Shown here piece by piece: positions 35,469-43,905 of a stretch of 64,000 bases of DNA; positions within the stretch are counted from its first letter, which is position 1; the number at the start of each line of letters is the position of its first letter. The notes under the pieces were generated by a model. It saw only the letters and a list, made by a program, of their open reading frames with translations. It searched no databases and had not been told where the DNA came from. The position numbers and the translations under genes are program-made. Source of the stretch: Candidimonas humi (lineage in GTDB: Bacteria; Pseudomonadota; Gammaproteobacteria; Burkholderiales; Burkholderiaceae_B); the NCBI RefSeq assembly GCF_019166065.1, contig NZ_JAHTBN010000002.1, positions 124,001 through 188,000 on the forward strand, written 5' to 3'.

Positions 35469-36446
35469 ATGAAAATGAAAAAACTTGCCCATCACTTGCT
35501 GCTTTCGGCAGCGCTGGCCTGCATCGCGCCGGTTTCGGCGATTGCGGCCGCAAATGGCGCCGGCGGACCGATCACCATGATCGTGCCGTTTTCCGCCGGC
35601 GGCTCCACCGACCTTCTTGCCCGTGTTATAGGCAAAGGCATGGGAGAGGATCTCCACACCAGCGTCATCGTGGAAAACAAGCCGGGCGCCGAAGGCTTCA
35701 TAGCCGCGCGCGACTTGAAGCAAGCCAAGCCCGACGGCTCCACGCTCATGCTGGTCACCACCAGCGTCTACGCCATCAATCCGGCAATTTTCTCGAAGAT
35801 CCCCTACGACTCGCATCGGGACTTCGTGACGATAGGCATGGTCGCCTCTTCCCCCAACGTGATCCTGGTGAACTCGAAGTCCAATTACCATTCACTGCAG
35901 GACGTCATACGCAAGGCCCGCAGCGCGCCCGACAGCGTCAATTACGCGACCGGCGCCACCATGCACCTGCTCAACGCCAAGTGGCTCGAAGCCCTGTCGG
36001 GCACCAAGATGGTCAGCATCCCTTATAAGGGCAGCGCCGCCGCCTACCCCGACCTGGTTGCCGGACGCGTCGACTTCATGGTCGACCAGCCCTTGTCGTC
36101 CTTGCCCTTCATCCAGCAAGGCAAGCTCAGGGCCATAGCCGTCACCTCGGAACAGCGCTGGCCGCAAATGCCCGACGTCCCAACCGTCGCCGAGCAAGGG
36201 TATCCGACGTTTTCCACGACTTCCTGGTGGGCCGTGCTGGCGCCGGCCGGCACACCGCAAAAAGTCGTCGAGCGCCTCAACGCATCGCTGCGCAAGAACC
36301 TGGCCAAGCCCGACATCCAGGACAAGATACGCCGCCTCGGGGCCGACATATCGACGATGAGCCTGGCCCAGTCGCAGCAATTCGCCGCGCAGGAGCTCGA
36401 TAAATGGAAGCGCATCAACAAAATTGCCGGCGTGAAAATAAACTGA
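35469..36446 (+). CDS. Bug family tripartite tricarboxylate transporter receptor
   Basis: Periplasmic binding protein of 325 residues. The start ATG 35469 follows AGGAG and opens into a signal peptide (MKMKKLAHHLLLSAALACIA, cleavage near AIAA). The body has ITMIVPFSAGGSTDLLAR and VIVENKPGAEGFIAARDL. It lies between the hydrolase and hyi genes in one transcription unit. Probable ligands are the small sugar acids or lactone products handled by these enzymes; this is inference from context. Confidence 0.93.
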   Translation: MKMKKLAHHLLLSAALACIAPVSAIAAANGAGGPITMIVPFSAGGSTDLLARVIGKGMGEDLHTSVIVENKPGAEGFIAARDLKQAKPDGSTLMLVTTSVYAINPAIFSKIPYDSHRDFVTIGMVASSPNVILVNSKSNYHSLQDVIRKARSAPDSVNYATGATMHLLNAKWLEALSGTKMVSIPYKGSAAAYPDLVAGRVDFMVDQPLSSLPFIQQGKLRAIAVTSEQRWPQMPDVPTVAEQGYPTFSTTSWWAVLAPAGTPQKVVERLNASLRKNLAKPDIQDKIRRLGADISTMSLAQSQQFAAQELDKWKRINKIAGVKIN

Positions 36447-36462
36447 GACGCGCAGGTACGAC

Positions 36463-37266
36463 ATGCTCAAGCTCTCGGCGAATATTTCGCTGTTGTTCGC
36501 CGAACTGCCGTTCCTGCAACGGTTCGAGGCCGCGGCACGCGCCGGCTTCGAGGCGGTCGAGGCCATGTATCCCTATGACCAGGACCCCGTGCGAATGGCC
36601 GAACAACTGGATGCCCACGGCCTGGAAATGTCGGTCATCAACCTGCCACCGGGCGATTACGCCGCGGGCGAGCGCGGCCTGGCCGCGCTGCCGGGGCGCG
36701 AGGCCGACTTCGGCCTCGCGCTGCAAGCCGGCCTGGCCTATGCGAGCCGGCTGCGCTGCCGCCGCGTGCACTTGCTGACGGGCAATCTCGGCCCAGGCCA
36801 GACATTCGAATCAGCCCGCTCTCTCCTGCGGCGCAACATCGAACGGGCCGCGAATTACTTTGCCGAACATGGCATGCTGGTACTGCTCGAACCCCTGACC
36901 CGGGAAATGCTGCCGCATTATTCGCTCACCCGCGTCGAGCAGGCCCTGGACCTGATCCACGACATCGGCGCGCCCAATCTGCGTCTCCAATTGGACCTCT
37001 ACCATACCCAGCAAGAGCAAGGCAATCTCGCCGCGCTCATCGAGCGCCACTACGACGACATAGATTACATACAGATAGCCGGCGTGCCCGGCCGCCACGA
37101 ACCCACCGTGGGCGAAATCAACTACGGATACCTGCTCGACCTGCTGCAGGCACGCAACTTCGCCGGCTGGATAGGGTGCGAATACGTGCCCGCCGCCGGC
37201 ACGCTGGACGGCCTGGCCTGGGCAAGGGATCGCAAGCTGCTGCAGCCGCGCGGCGACCGGCGCTAA
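36463..37266 (+). CDS. hyi: hydroxypyruvate isomerase family protein (Hyi/OtnI-like)
   Basis: TIM-barrel isomerase of 267 residues. The metal and catalytic residues of the family are seen in LLEPLTREMLPHY (Glu), LQLDLYHTQ (Asp/His), VPGRHEPTVGEINY and a late Glu in GCEYVPA. Hyi interconverts hydroxypyruvate and tartronate semialdehyde; the close relative OtnI acts on 2-oxo-tetronate. Which applies here is unclear. It lies 16 bp after the Bug gene and closes the operon. No tartronate semialdehyde reductase is next to it. Confidence 0.88.
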   Translation: MLKLSANISLLFAELPFLQRFEAAARAGFEAVEAMYPYDQDPVRMAEQLDAHGLEMSVINLPPGDYAAGERGLAALPGREADFGLALQAGLAYASRLRCRRVHLLTGNLGPGQTFESARSLLRRNIERAANYFAEHGMLVLLEPLTREMLPHYSLTRVEQALDLIHDIGAPNLRLQLDLYHTQQEQGNLAALIERHYDDIDYIQIAGVPGRHEPTVGEINYGYLLDLLQARNFAGWIGCEYVPAAGTLDGLAWARDRKLLQPRGDRR

Positions 37267-37375
37267 GCCGTTGCGGGCGGACGGGCTGCGTTCGCGGCGC
37301 GCCCAGGCAGCTCCGGTTCGATTCCAGTACTATTTCGCTATCGCGCAAATGGCTAAGCCAGCGAGGAGAGCCCAC

Positions 37376-37957
37376 ATGCCCGGCGCCACCGAACCCCTTT
37401 CCGCCACGTCCTTCGGCCAGGCGCCATCGCCCGGCGCCCGCTACCACGGGGCAGTCATCGCCATGCATTGGCTGACGTTGCTATTGCTGATCGCGGTATA
37501 TGCGCTGGTCGAGCTCAAGGGGTACTTTCCCAAGGGCAGCGAGGCTCGCGCGGCCATGCAGGCATGGCACCAGCTGCTCGGGGTGACGGTCCTGGCGGTC
37601 GTGATCGCCCGCCTGATCATCCGGCGCGTCTGTAATGAAACCCCCGCTATCGTGCCGCCTCCGCCGGCATGGCAGGAAAGCCTGGCCACCGCCATGCATA
37701 TACTTCTCTATGCGTTCCTGATCGTCATGCCGCTGCTGGGCTGGTTCGTGCTCAGCGCCAAGGGCAAGCTGGACCTGCCCCTGGGCCTGCACCTTATGCC
37801 GCTGCTCTCGCCCGACAAGCCGCTGGGCAAGACCCTGCAAAACATCCACGAAACCCTGGGCAATGTCGGCTACTACCTCATCGGCCTGCACGCACTGGCC
37901 GCCCTGTTCCATCACTACTGGATGCGGGACAATACCTTGAGGCGCATGCTGCCGTAG
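37376..37957 (+). CDS. cytochrome b561 family protein
   Basis: Inner-membrane di-haem protein of 193 residues with four predicted helices (for example HWLTLLLLIAVYALVEL, LGVTVLAVVIARLIIRR, AMHILLYAFLIVMPLLGWF). Candidate haem-ligand histidines are in AMHWLTL, AWHQLLG, ETAMHILLY-like and GLHALAALFHH segments. The ATG 37376 follows GAGGAG. Such proteins pass electrons between the quinone pool and periplasmic acceptors. Single gene. Confidence 0.92.
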   Translation: MPGATEPLSATSFGQAPSPGARYHGAVIAMHWLTLLLLIAVYALVELKGYFPKGSEARAAMQAWHQLLGVTVLAVVIARLIIRRVCNETPAIVPPPPAWQESLATAMHILLYAFLIVMPLLGWFVLSAKGKLDLPLGLHLMPLLSPDKPLGKTLQNIHETLGNVGYYLIGLHALAALFHHYWMRDNTLRRMLP

Positions 37958-38112
37958 GCCTGGAACATCAGACCTGAAAAGCCCATGCCGGCGGCATGGC
38001 CGCACACGGCATCTCGACATAGTCTCGGCAAGACCTGAACCAGCGGCTCGAGTTTGATTTTCTGTTCGGCTCCTGACGGGATCTTGACGTCACTGTCCGA
38101 ATTGACAGGCTG

Positions 38113-38168
38113 TGCCCCATGGACGATTGATGCACAATCATATTGTGCATAAAATACTCCATGGGGCA
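38113..38168. promoter_or_regulatory. nested palindromic operator of higBA
   Basis: Two inverted repeats share one region. The outer one has 10-bp arms TGCCCCATGG (38113-38122) and CCATGGGGCA (38159-38168). The inner one has 9-bp arms ATGCACAAT (38130-38138) and ATTGTGCAT (38142-38150) around a CAT spacer. They end 6 bp before the toxin start, where a HigA repressor would bind. Confidence 0.7.
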
Positions 38169-38174
38169 TACAAC

Positions 38175-38468
38175 ATGGCGGTGGAATTCAGGGATAAGTG
38201 GCTCGAAGAGTTCTACGAGAGTGACGCAGGCCACAGAAAAATACCGGCAAGCATCAAAGATGCTTTATTCAGAAAGCTTCAGCTACTGGATGCGGCGACG
38301 GCCGAGGCTGATCTGAAAGCACCTTCCGGAAATCGACTCGAGCACCTACAAGGGAATTACGCGGGCTGGCGCTCCATTCGGGTAAACAAGAAGTACCGGC
38401 TCATCTTCAGATGGGCTGAGAGTACCGCACTGGATACATATTTGGACCCTCACACATACCGAGGGTAA
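38175..38468 (+). CDS. higB: RelE/HigB family toxin
   Basis: Toxin of 97 residues of the HigB type, which cleaves mRNA on the ribosome. Typical segments are MAVEFRDKWLEEFYESD at the start, LQLLDAATAEADLKAP in the middle, and GWRSIRVNKKYRLIFRW followed by YLDPHTYRG at the end. The toxin precedes the antitoxin, the order usual for higBA. I chose ATG 38175 over an upstream ATG that lies inside the operator. The antitoxin starts 12 bp after the stop. Confidence 0.92.
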   Translation: MAVEFRDKWLEEFYESDAGHRKIPASIKDALFRKLQLLDAATAEADLKAPSGNRLEHLQGNYAGWRSIRVNKKYRLIFRWAESTALDTYLDPHTYRG

Positions 38469-38480
38469 GAGAGCCTAATC

Positions 38481-38810
38481 ATGAGAACCACAAAGCGCAG
38501 GCCCGTAACCATCGGCAGGATATTGGTCGACGAATTCCTGGAGCCCAGAGGCATAGAGATCAGCGAACTGGCCGACGCCATGGGCGTGCACCGGAATTCC
38601 GTGAGCCGACTCGTCAATGATCATGGCGTGTTGACTGCGCCTATGGCCATCAAATTGGCCGCCGCGCTGGGTACCTCGCCCGAGTTCTGGCTGAACATCC
38701 AGCATTCCGTCGAACTGTGGGACGTGCGGCATGGCGAGTACCAGGATGAAGCGCGCGATGTGCGCCGGATACCGGTACGTAGGGGCTACACGGGGCGCGT
38801 CGCGGCATAA
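38481..38810 (+). CDS. higA: HigA family antitoxin (XRE-type HTH)
   Basis: DNA-binding antitoxin of 109 residues. The segment IGRILVDEFLEPRGIEISELADAMGV and RNSVSRLVN form the HTH, and LAAALGTSPEFWLNIQ is a HigA hallmark. It neutralises HigB and should repress the operon from the nested palindrome at 38113-38168. Its C-terminal tail is basic (RRIPVRRGYTGRVAA). Confidence 0.93.
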   Translation: MRTTKRRPVTIGRILVDEFLEPRGIEISELADAMGVHRNSVSRLVNDHGVLTAPMAIKLAAALGTSPEFWLNIQHSVELWDVRHGEYQDEARDVRRIPVRRGYTGRVAA

Positions 38811-38844
38811 ACCGGGGCCGGTAGCCCACGTCCCCTTATTGAAG

Positions 38845-39384
38845 TCACCGCAGGCACTGCACATCCAGGCTGACGTCGCCGCGCGCGCAGGACACCCAGG
38901 CATTGCGGTCCGTGACGTTCACGCTCAGGTCCATGCTGCGGTCGGCCAGGGCCGCCAGAGCCTTGCTCGCCTCCGCATCCAGGGCGTATACCTTCAGGTT
39001 GCCGGCCCGGGCAACCTTGTCGCGCAGGCCGGCCCACCATATGCCGGCGCCCCGGCCATAGGCCATCACCACGACCTGTTCGGCCCGGCCGCAGGCCTTC
39101 AACAGGCGACGATCATCGGGCAGGCCGATTTCTATCCATTGCTGTATGGCGCCGGTCAGGTCCAGGCTCCATAAATCGGGCTCGTCGGTTTCGCTCAGGC
39201 CCCGGGTAAAGACCAGGTGATCGTCAGCCTGCACCCAGAGCGCATAGGCCAGCAGCCGCACCATCAGGCGTTCGTCCGTCTCGGACGGATGCCGCGCCAC
39301 GGTGACGGCATGGCTGCCGTAATAGCCGCGGTCGTTGTCGGCAACGTGGATTTCCGCTTTGTATATGGTGGCGCGCAAGGCCAT
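38845..39384 (-). CDS. yaeQ: YaeQ family protein
   Basis: Protein of 179 residues matching YaeQ, a family with a nuclease-like PD-(D/E)XK fold and unclear function. The beginning MALRATIYKAEIHVADNDRGYYGSH and the motif ARHPSETDERLMVRLLAYAL are diagnostic. I chose ATG 39384; seven further in-frame codons upstream lack resemblance. It is convergent with higA across 34 bp. Confidence 0.93.
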   Translation of the reverse strand: MALRATIYKAEIHVADNDRGYYGSHAVTVARHPSETDERLMVRLLAYALWVQADDHLVFTRGLSETDEPDLWSLDLTGAIQQWIEIGLPDDRRLLKACGRAEQVVVMAYGRGAGIWWAGLRDKVARAGNLKVYALDAEASKALAALADRSMDLSVNVTDRNAWVSCARGDVSLDVQCLR

Positions 39385-39441
39385 GTCAAAATCCCGAAAG
39401 TACACCCCGGACGCACGGGGTAGAAAGGCGAAAGTCTAGCG

Positions 39442-39600
39442 CATGCGGCGTGGCGGCATGGCACGGTGCGCACCGGCGAGGTTCTGGAAATCATCGAGAT
39501 GCCGCCTGAAACAGCCGTTCCGGGCCTGGAATCCAACGGCGAAGACCGCTACTTTTGCGGTGTCAGCGGCCTGATCAAGGTGATGGCAAGGCCCGATTGA
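39442..39600 (+). pseudogene. C-terminal gene fragment upstream of the iron cassette
   Basis: An open stretch of 52 codons ends in TGA at 39598-39600 and reads like the end of a larger protein: TGEVLEIIEMPPETAVPGLE then ESNGEDRYFCG. The frame is closed upstream by a TAG at 39421 and has no convincing start or ribosome site. I cannot name the parent family with confidence; the ESNGEDRYFCGG-like ending recalls a beta-propeller-type protein. It is probably a relic left when the iron cassette arrived or when the locus was deleted. Confidence 0.5.
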
Positions 39601-39680
39601 TGATGGCCGCAGCCGGTTTGGAACGAGCCGCCGTATTCATTCGATGGCGGGCTGCCGTATTGATTGGTTCGATTACGTGT

Positions 39681-39704
39681 AATAATGAGATTAATTCTCA
39701 TTAT
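39681..39704 (+). promoter_or_regulatory. Fur box of the iron-uptake cassette
   Basis: ATAATGAGA and TTCTCATTAT form a near-perfect dyad around TTAA, resembling the 19-bp Fur consensus with its GATAAT/ATTATC-type hexamers. It is in a very AT-rich stretch 38 bp before the sigma factor start. Iron-dependent repression of the cassette is expected. Confidence 0.8.
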
Positions 39705-39741
39705 ATTATTACATTATTCAGACCTCCCCTGTCCCGTCCTC

Positions 39742-40254
39742 ATGCCCGCCCAGGATCCACCTATTACCGACGATTTGGCCGTGCTGTATGTCGAGCACAG
39801 CACGTGGCTTCATGGCTGGCTGCGCAAGCGTGTAGGCGACACGTTCGCGGCAGCCGACCTGGCGCAGGACACTTTCCTAAGCCTGCTGGATGGCAAGGCC
39901 GCGACTGCCGAGATCCGGAAGCCGCGCCCGTTCCTGGCGACGGTCGCCGGCCGGCTCCTCGCACACCGGCGCCGCCGGCAGTTGCTCGAAACCGCTTACC
40001 TCGAAGCCCTCGCCTGCCTGCCGGAGGAAGTGGCTCCCTCGCCGGAAACACGGCTGATGGCCGTCGAAAGCCTGCAGCAGATCGATCGCGTGCTCGATGG
40101 TCTACCTCCCAAAGTGCGAGAAGCTTTTCTGCTGGCTCACCTTGTCGAACTGAGCTACGCCGAGATCGCCGAGCGGCTGGGGACTTCGACCAGTTCGGTA
40201 AAGCAGTATCTGACCAGGGCCAATCGCGTATGCATGTTCGCTTTGACTGTCTGA
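39742..40254 (+). CDS. FecI-type ECF sigma factor
   Basis: Iron-starvation sigma factor of 170 residues. Region 2 is seen in LAVLYVEHSTWLHGWLRKRVG and DLAQDTFLSLL, and region 4 in LDGLPPKVREAFLLAHLVELSYAEIAERLG, shown here in its hallmarks. It directs transcription of the receptor gene downstream when released by its FecR partner. I chose ATG 39742 because the upstream in-frame codons run through the Fur box. The next gene starts 4 bp after the stop. Confidence 0.93.
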   Translation: MPAQDPPITDDLAVLYVEHSTWLHGWLRKRVGDTFAAADLAQDTFLSLLDGKAATAEIRKPRPFLATVAGRLLAHRRRRQLLETAYLEALACLPEEVAPSPETRLMAVESLQQIDRVLDGLPPKVREAFLLAHLVELSYAEIAERLGTSTSSVKQYLTRANRVCMFALTV

Positions 40255-40258
40255 CGTC

Positions 40259-41272
40259 ATGGCTCCCCATAAAGATACGCTGACCCTGCCCAGCGGTCGG
40301 GTCATCAGCCGGGCCACCGCGGATGCTGCTGCGGACTGGCTCACCCTGCTGATGTCCGGAGAGGCTAGCAATGAGCAGCAACGTCAATGGCGCCAATGGC
40401 GCCAGGCACATGTCGACCATGAAGCCGCTTGGCAGCATGTCGAGTCCGTCACCGGCCGGATGAAATCATTGGAGAGCGCTCCGGCGTACGCGGCCCTATC
40501 GTCCTACGGCGCGAGCGACCGGCCGTCCTCCGCCGCCCGCCGACGGGCCTCCCGAATGCTACTGTGGGGCGGCCTGGCCACCGGCGCCGGGCTCCTCGCT
40601 TCTCGCACCAACATTTGGCAGGCCAGCATGGCCGACTGCCGCAGCAGCACCGGTGAGCAACGCAACTTCACACTGGATGACGGCACCCGGCTGACTCTCA
40701 ACACGGACAGCGCAGTCAATCTGCGCTTCGATGCGAACCAGCGCAACATCCTGCTGGTGGCGGGCGAGATCATGATCGCCACTCGCCATGGGCCGGGGCA
40801 GCCCGATCCGCGGCCGCTGCTGGTGGAGACCGCCGAAGGCAGCGTCCGCTCGCTGGGTACCCGGTTCACCGTACGACAGCGCACCGGACGGACCAGTGTG
40901 GCGGTTCTAGAGAGCGCAGTGGAAATCCGTCCCTTGGCTGGATTCGGCAGTGCACGTCTGCTGCACGCCGGCGAGCAGACCCAGTTCAGCCGCGACGCGG
41001 TCGAAGCGCCGCACTTGGTCGATGAGAACGCGGATGCGTGGGCGCGGGGTCAGTTGGTGGCTGACGAACAGCGGCTGGGCGACTTCCTGGCCGAATTGGG
41101 TCGCTACCGGCCTGGCCTGCTGCGCGTCGATCCGCGGATCGCGGGGCTGCGCCTTTCAGGCGTCTTCCCCTTGGCCGACACCGACCGAATTCTGGACACG
41201 CTGCCCAGCGTACTGCCGGTACGCTTGCAGTGGCGCACCCGTTACTGGGTGACGGTCGTACCAGTCGATTAA
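40259..41272 (+). CDS. FecR family anti-sigma/sigma regulator
   Basis: Inner-membrane signal transducer of 337 residues. The cytoplasmic N-domain (about 1-80) has the DUF4880-type ADWLTLLMSGEASNEQQRQW. A single membrane segment follows near residues 98-115 (RMLLWGGLATGAGLLAS). The periplasmic FecR domain contains RNFTLDDGTRLTLNTDSAV and LVETAEGSVRSLGTRFTV. It senses the N-terminal domain of the substrate-loaded receptor and activates the sigma factor encoded just upstream. Confidence 0.93.
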   Translation: MAPHKDTLTLPSGRVISRATADAAADWLTLLMSGEASNEQQRQWRQWRQAHVDHEAAWQHVESVTGRMKSLESAPAYAALSSYGASDRPSSAARRRASRMLLWGGLATGAGLLASRTNIWQASMADCRSSTGEQRNFTLDDGTRLTLNTDSAVNLRFDANQRNILLVAGEIMIATRHGPGQPDPRPLLVETAEGSVRSLGTRFTVRQRTGRTSVAVLESAVEIRPLAGFGSARLLHAGEQTQFSRDAVEAPHLVDENADAWARGQLVADEQRLGDFLAELGRYRPGLLRVDPRIAGLRLSGVFPLADTDRILDTLPSVLPVRLQWRTRYWVTVVPVD

Positions 41273-41275
41273 GGC

Positions 41276-41320
41276 TGCGGAAAAAATTTTTTCGCATCGA
41301 CTGCCCGATTGGCGTTTTCG
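41276..41320 (+). promoter_or_regulatory. candidate FecI-dependent promoter of the receptor gene
   Basis: Directly after fecR there is a 14-bp palindrome GAAAAAATTTTTTC flanked by TGCG and CGCA (41276-41296). A GGAAAA element followed by TCGC is reminiscent of the -35 region of FecI-type sigma promoters. The receptor start is 80 bp downstream. The palindrome could also act as a weak attenuator. Confidence 0.4.
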
Positions 41321-41376
41321 CGGCACCTACCTTATGAGGGACCTAAATTTTCGGGGGTCCAGTCAAGAGGAAGAAC

Positions 41377-43905
41377 ATGCCGAACCCGCGCCGTACCCAA
41401 GATTCGGGACACCCACATCCATCCCCTATTGCACTTGCTTCCCTGGCGCTGATCGTCGCCCTCGCGGTCGGCGCACCGGCGCCCGTGCGTGCTCAAGGCG
41501 CCGCCGCTGCTACCGGGACCGCTGTGGCCGACTTCAGGATTGCCGCCGGGCCGCTGGCTCCAGCGTTGCGTCAGTTAGCCAGCACGGCTGGCATCATGTT
41601 GACCTTCACCGCCGAGCAAACCGAGGGCAAACACACAGCCGGTGTGAATGGCCGACATTCAGCCACCGGCGCGTTGGCGCTATTGCTCGCCGGTACCGGC
41701 CTTCGGGCCGTGCTGCTGGACAATGGCGCGTTCGTGCTGCGTATCGACAACACGCACTCACCCGCGGCGTCCGACGCCACCACGCTATCCCCGATCACTG
41801 TGACCGGCACAACCACGCCCGACAGCACTACCGAAGGCACGCACTCGTACACCACCGGCAGCATGAGCACGGCCACTCGGCTCAATTTGTCCATGCGCGA
41901 CACGCCGCAGGCGGTCACTGTCATCACCCGGCAACGCATCCAGGACCAGGGCTTGGCGACGGTCAACGACGTGGTGCAGGCCGCTCCCGGCTTGACCTTC
42001 CGACGTTTCGGGCCAGAGCGCGCCTCCTTCTATTCACGCGGCATGTATGTGGACAACATCATGTACGACGGCCTGCCCGTGAGCCTGGACAGCTCTAATC
42101 TGTCACAGGATTTGCTGACCACCGACATGGCTATCTACGACCGCGTGGAGATCGTGCGTGGCGCCACCGGACTGATGCAGGGCGCAGGCAACCCGTCGGC
42201 CGCCATCAACCTGGTGCGCAAGCGGCCTACCGATGTGCCGCAAGTGTCCGCCGGCGTGAGCGCCGGCAGTTGGGACCGCTATAGAGCGGAGTTGGACGCC
42301 TCTGGTCCATTGTCGGAGGACGGCAGTCTGCGCGGTCGCGCGGTGATCGCCACTCAGGACTACGGAAGCTACAAGCGCGGCGAAAGCAGCAAGGGCCAGA
42401 CTTTCTACGGGATCCTGGAGAAGGATCTGAATGCCTCCACCAAGCTCACGTTCAGCGCGCTGCATGAAGAGAATCGGCTGCACGGCAACGGCTTCACCGG
42501 CCTTCCTGTGGCCCGCGATGGCAGCGATCTGGGACTGCCTCGGTCCACGTCCTACGCCAATGACTGGGAGCATTGGAACAAGACCACCAACTCCGCCTTC
42601 CTGGGGCTCGACCACCGATTCGACAACGGCTGGCGCATGCACCTTTCGGCCTATTACGCACAAGCGGATGTGGACATGCTGGGCCATTACATCAACTACA
42701 ACATCACTACCGGCAAATACAGCCAATTGGGTGCACGCAACGCCCACCAGGAAAAACAGAGCAGCGTGGACCTGTATGCCAGCGGCCCCTTCGAGTTGCT
42801 GGGCCGCAAGCATGAGCTGGTACTGGGCACCAGCTACCGTAACATCGATTTCGACGGCCACAGCCGCCAAGGCGTGGTTCTCAACAGCAACCTCGACCTC
42901 TATAACTTCGACCCGAGCGCTGTCGCCAATCCCAACATCCCGCTACGGGACTGGATGGACGCCTGGATCACCCAGCAAAGCGTGTACGCCACGACACGCC
43001 TGAATTTGGCCGACCGGCTGAAGCTGATACTGGGCGGGCGACTGGACTGGTTCGACTACAACGACACCGTCAACACCTATCCGAACTTCACCTCCAACAC
43101 GCCATCCGTCAGTGCGCATAACCGCTATAGCGTCAACAGCCAACTGACACGGTACGCCGGCCTGATCTACGACCTGAACGACCAACACTCGCTCTATGCC
43201 AGCTACACCGACATCTTCAAGCCCCAGAACTACCTGGATGCCAGCAACAAGCTGCTGGATCCAGTGGTGGGCCGCAACTACGAAATCGGTATCAAGGGTG
43301 AATACTTCAATGGTGCGCTGAACGCCTCAGCAACAGTGTTCCGCATGGATCAGGAAAACCGTGCCTTCCGCAGCACCGACCAGACCCAGTGCGCCGGCTA
43401 CCCGACCGTCACCTGCTATTCGGCCGCCGGCGAAGTGCGCAGCCAGGGGATAGAGTTTGAGGTGCAGGGCGCCATCACGCCCAACTGGCAGCTGAGTGCC
43501 GGCTATACGGTGGCCATCGCGCGCTACCGCAAGGATTCGAACGCCAGCAATGTGGGCGCGCTCTTCGACACCGACACACCAAGGCATCTGTTCAAGCTGT
43601 CGACCATGTACCGCCTGCCCGGTGCCCTGCAGGGCTGGCGCATCGGCGGCTCGGTCTACTACCAGGACTCCATCTACAACGAGGGCACCACGAGCGGCGT
43701 GCCCTTCCGCATCACCCAAGGCGCCTACACCGTGGTCGATCTGGTGGCGGGCTGGCAGGCGACACCGAAACTGGACGTACAGCTCAACATCAATAACGTC
43801 TTCGACAGGAAGTACTACAACGCGCTGTCCGGCAGCGTGAGCTTCCCGAGCAACGTCTATGGCGAACCGCGCAACGTGATGCTGTCGGCGCGCTACCAGT
43901 TCTGA
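41377..43905 (+). CDS. TonB-dependent siderophore receptor with signalling domain
   Basis: Outer-membrane receptor of 842 residues. A signal peptide is followed by the STN domain (about 45-115, FRIAAGPLAPALRQLAS), which talks to FecR. A TonB-box-like SPITVTGT, the plug (DTPQAVTVITRQRIQDQGLA) and a 22-strand barrel ending in RNVMLSARYQF with terminal Phe complete the chain. The presence of STN with adjacent sigma and FecR genes shows a transenvelope induction loop. The ligand is a ferric siderophore, probably a xenosiderophore, since no biosynthesis genes are near. Its stop and the next start overlap as TGATG. Confidence 0.95.
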   Translation: MPNPRRTQDSGHPHPSPIALASLALIVALAVGAPAPVRAQGAAAATGTAVADFRIAAGPLAPALRQLASTAGIMLTFTAEQTEGKHTAGVNGRHSATGALALLLAGTGLRAVLLDNGAFVLRIDNTHSPAASDATTLSPITVTGTTTPDSTTEGTHSYTTGSMSTATRLNLSMRDTPQAVTVITRQRIQDQGLATVNDVVQAAPGLTFRRFGPERASFYSRGMYVDNIMYDGLPVSLDSSNLSQDLLTTDMAIYDRVEIVRGATGLMQGAGNPSAAINLVRKRPTDVPQVSAGVSAGSWDRYRAELDASGPLSEDGSLRGRAVIATQDYGSYKRGESSKGQTFYGILEKDLNASTKLTFSALHEENRLHGNGFTGLPVARDGSDLGLPRSTSYANDWEHWNKTTNSAFLGLDHRFDNGWRMHLSAYYAQADVDMLGHYINYNITTGKYSQLGARNAHQEKQSSVDLYASGPFELLGRKHELVLGTSYRNIDFDGHSRQGVVLNSNLDLYNFDPSAVANPNIPLRDWMDAWITQQSVYATTRLNLADRLKLILGGRLDWFDYNDTVNTYPNFTSNTPSVSAHNRYSVNSQLTRYAGLIYDLNDQHSLYASYTDIFKPQNYLDASNKLLDPVVGRNYEIGIKGEYFNGALNASATVFRMDQENRAFRSTDQTQCAGYPTVTCYSAAGEVRSQGIEFEVQGAITPNWQLSAGYTVAIARYRKDSNASNVGALFDTDTPRHLFKLSTMYRLPGALQGWRIGGSVYYQDSIYNEGTTSGVPFRITQGAYTVVDLVAGWQATPKLDVQLNINNVFDRKYYNALSGSVSFPSNVYGEPRNVMLSARYQF

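Larger units (their letters stand above)
39385..39741. other. region between yaeQ and the sigma factor gene
   Basis: It holds the gene fragment (39442-39600) and, from about 39660 on, an AT-rich promoter region with the Fur box. The first 50 bp serve as the yaeQ promoter side. Confidence 0.55.
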
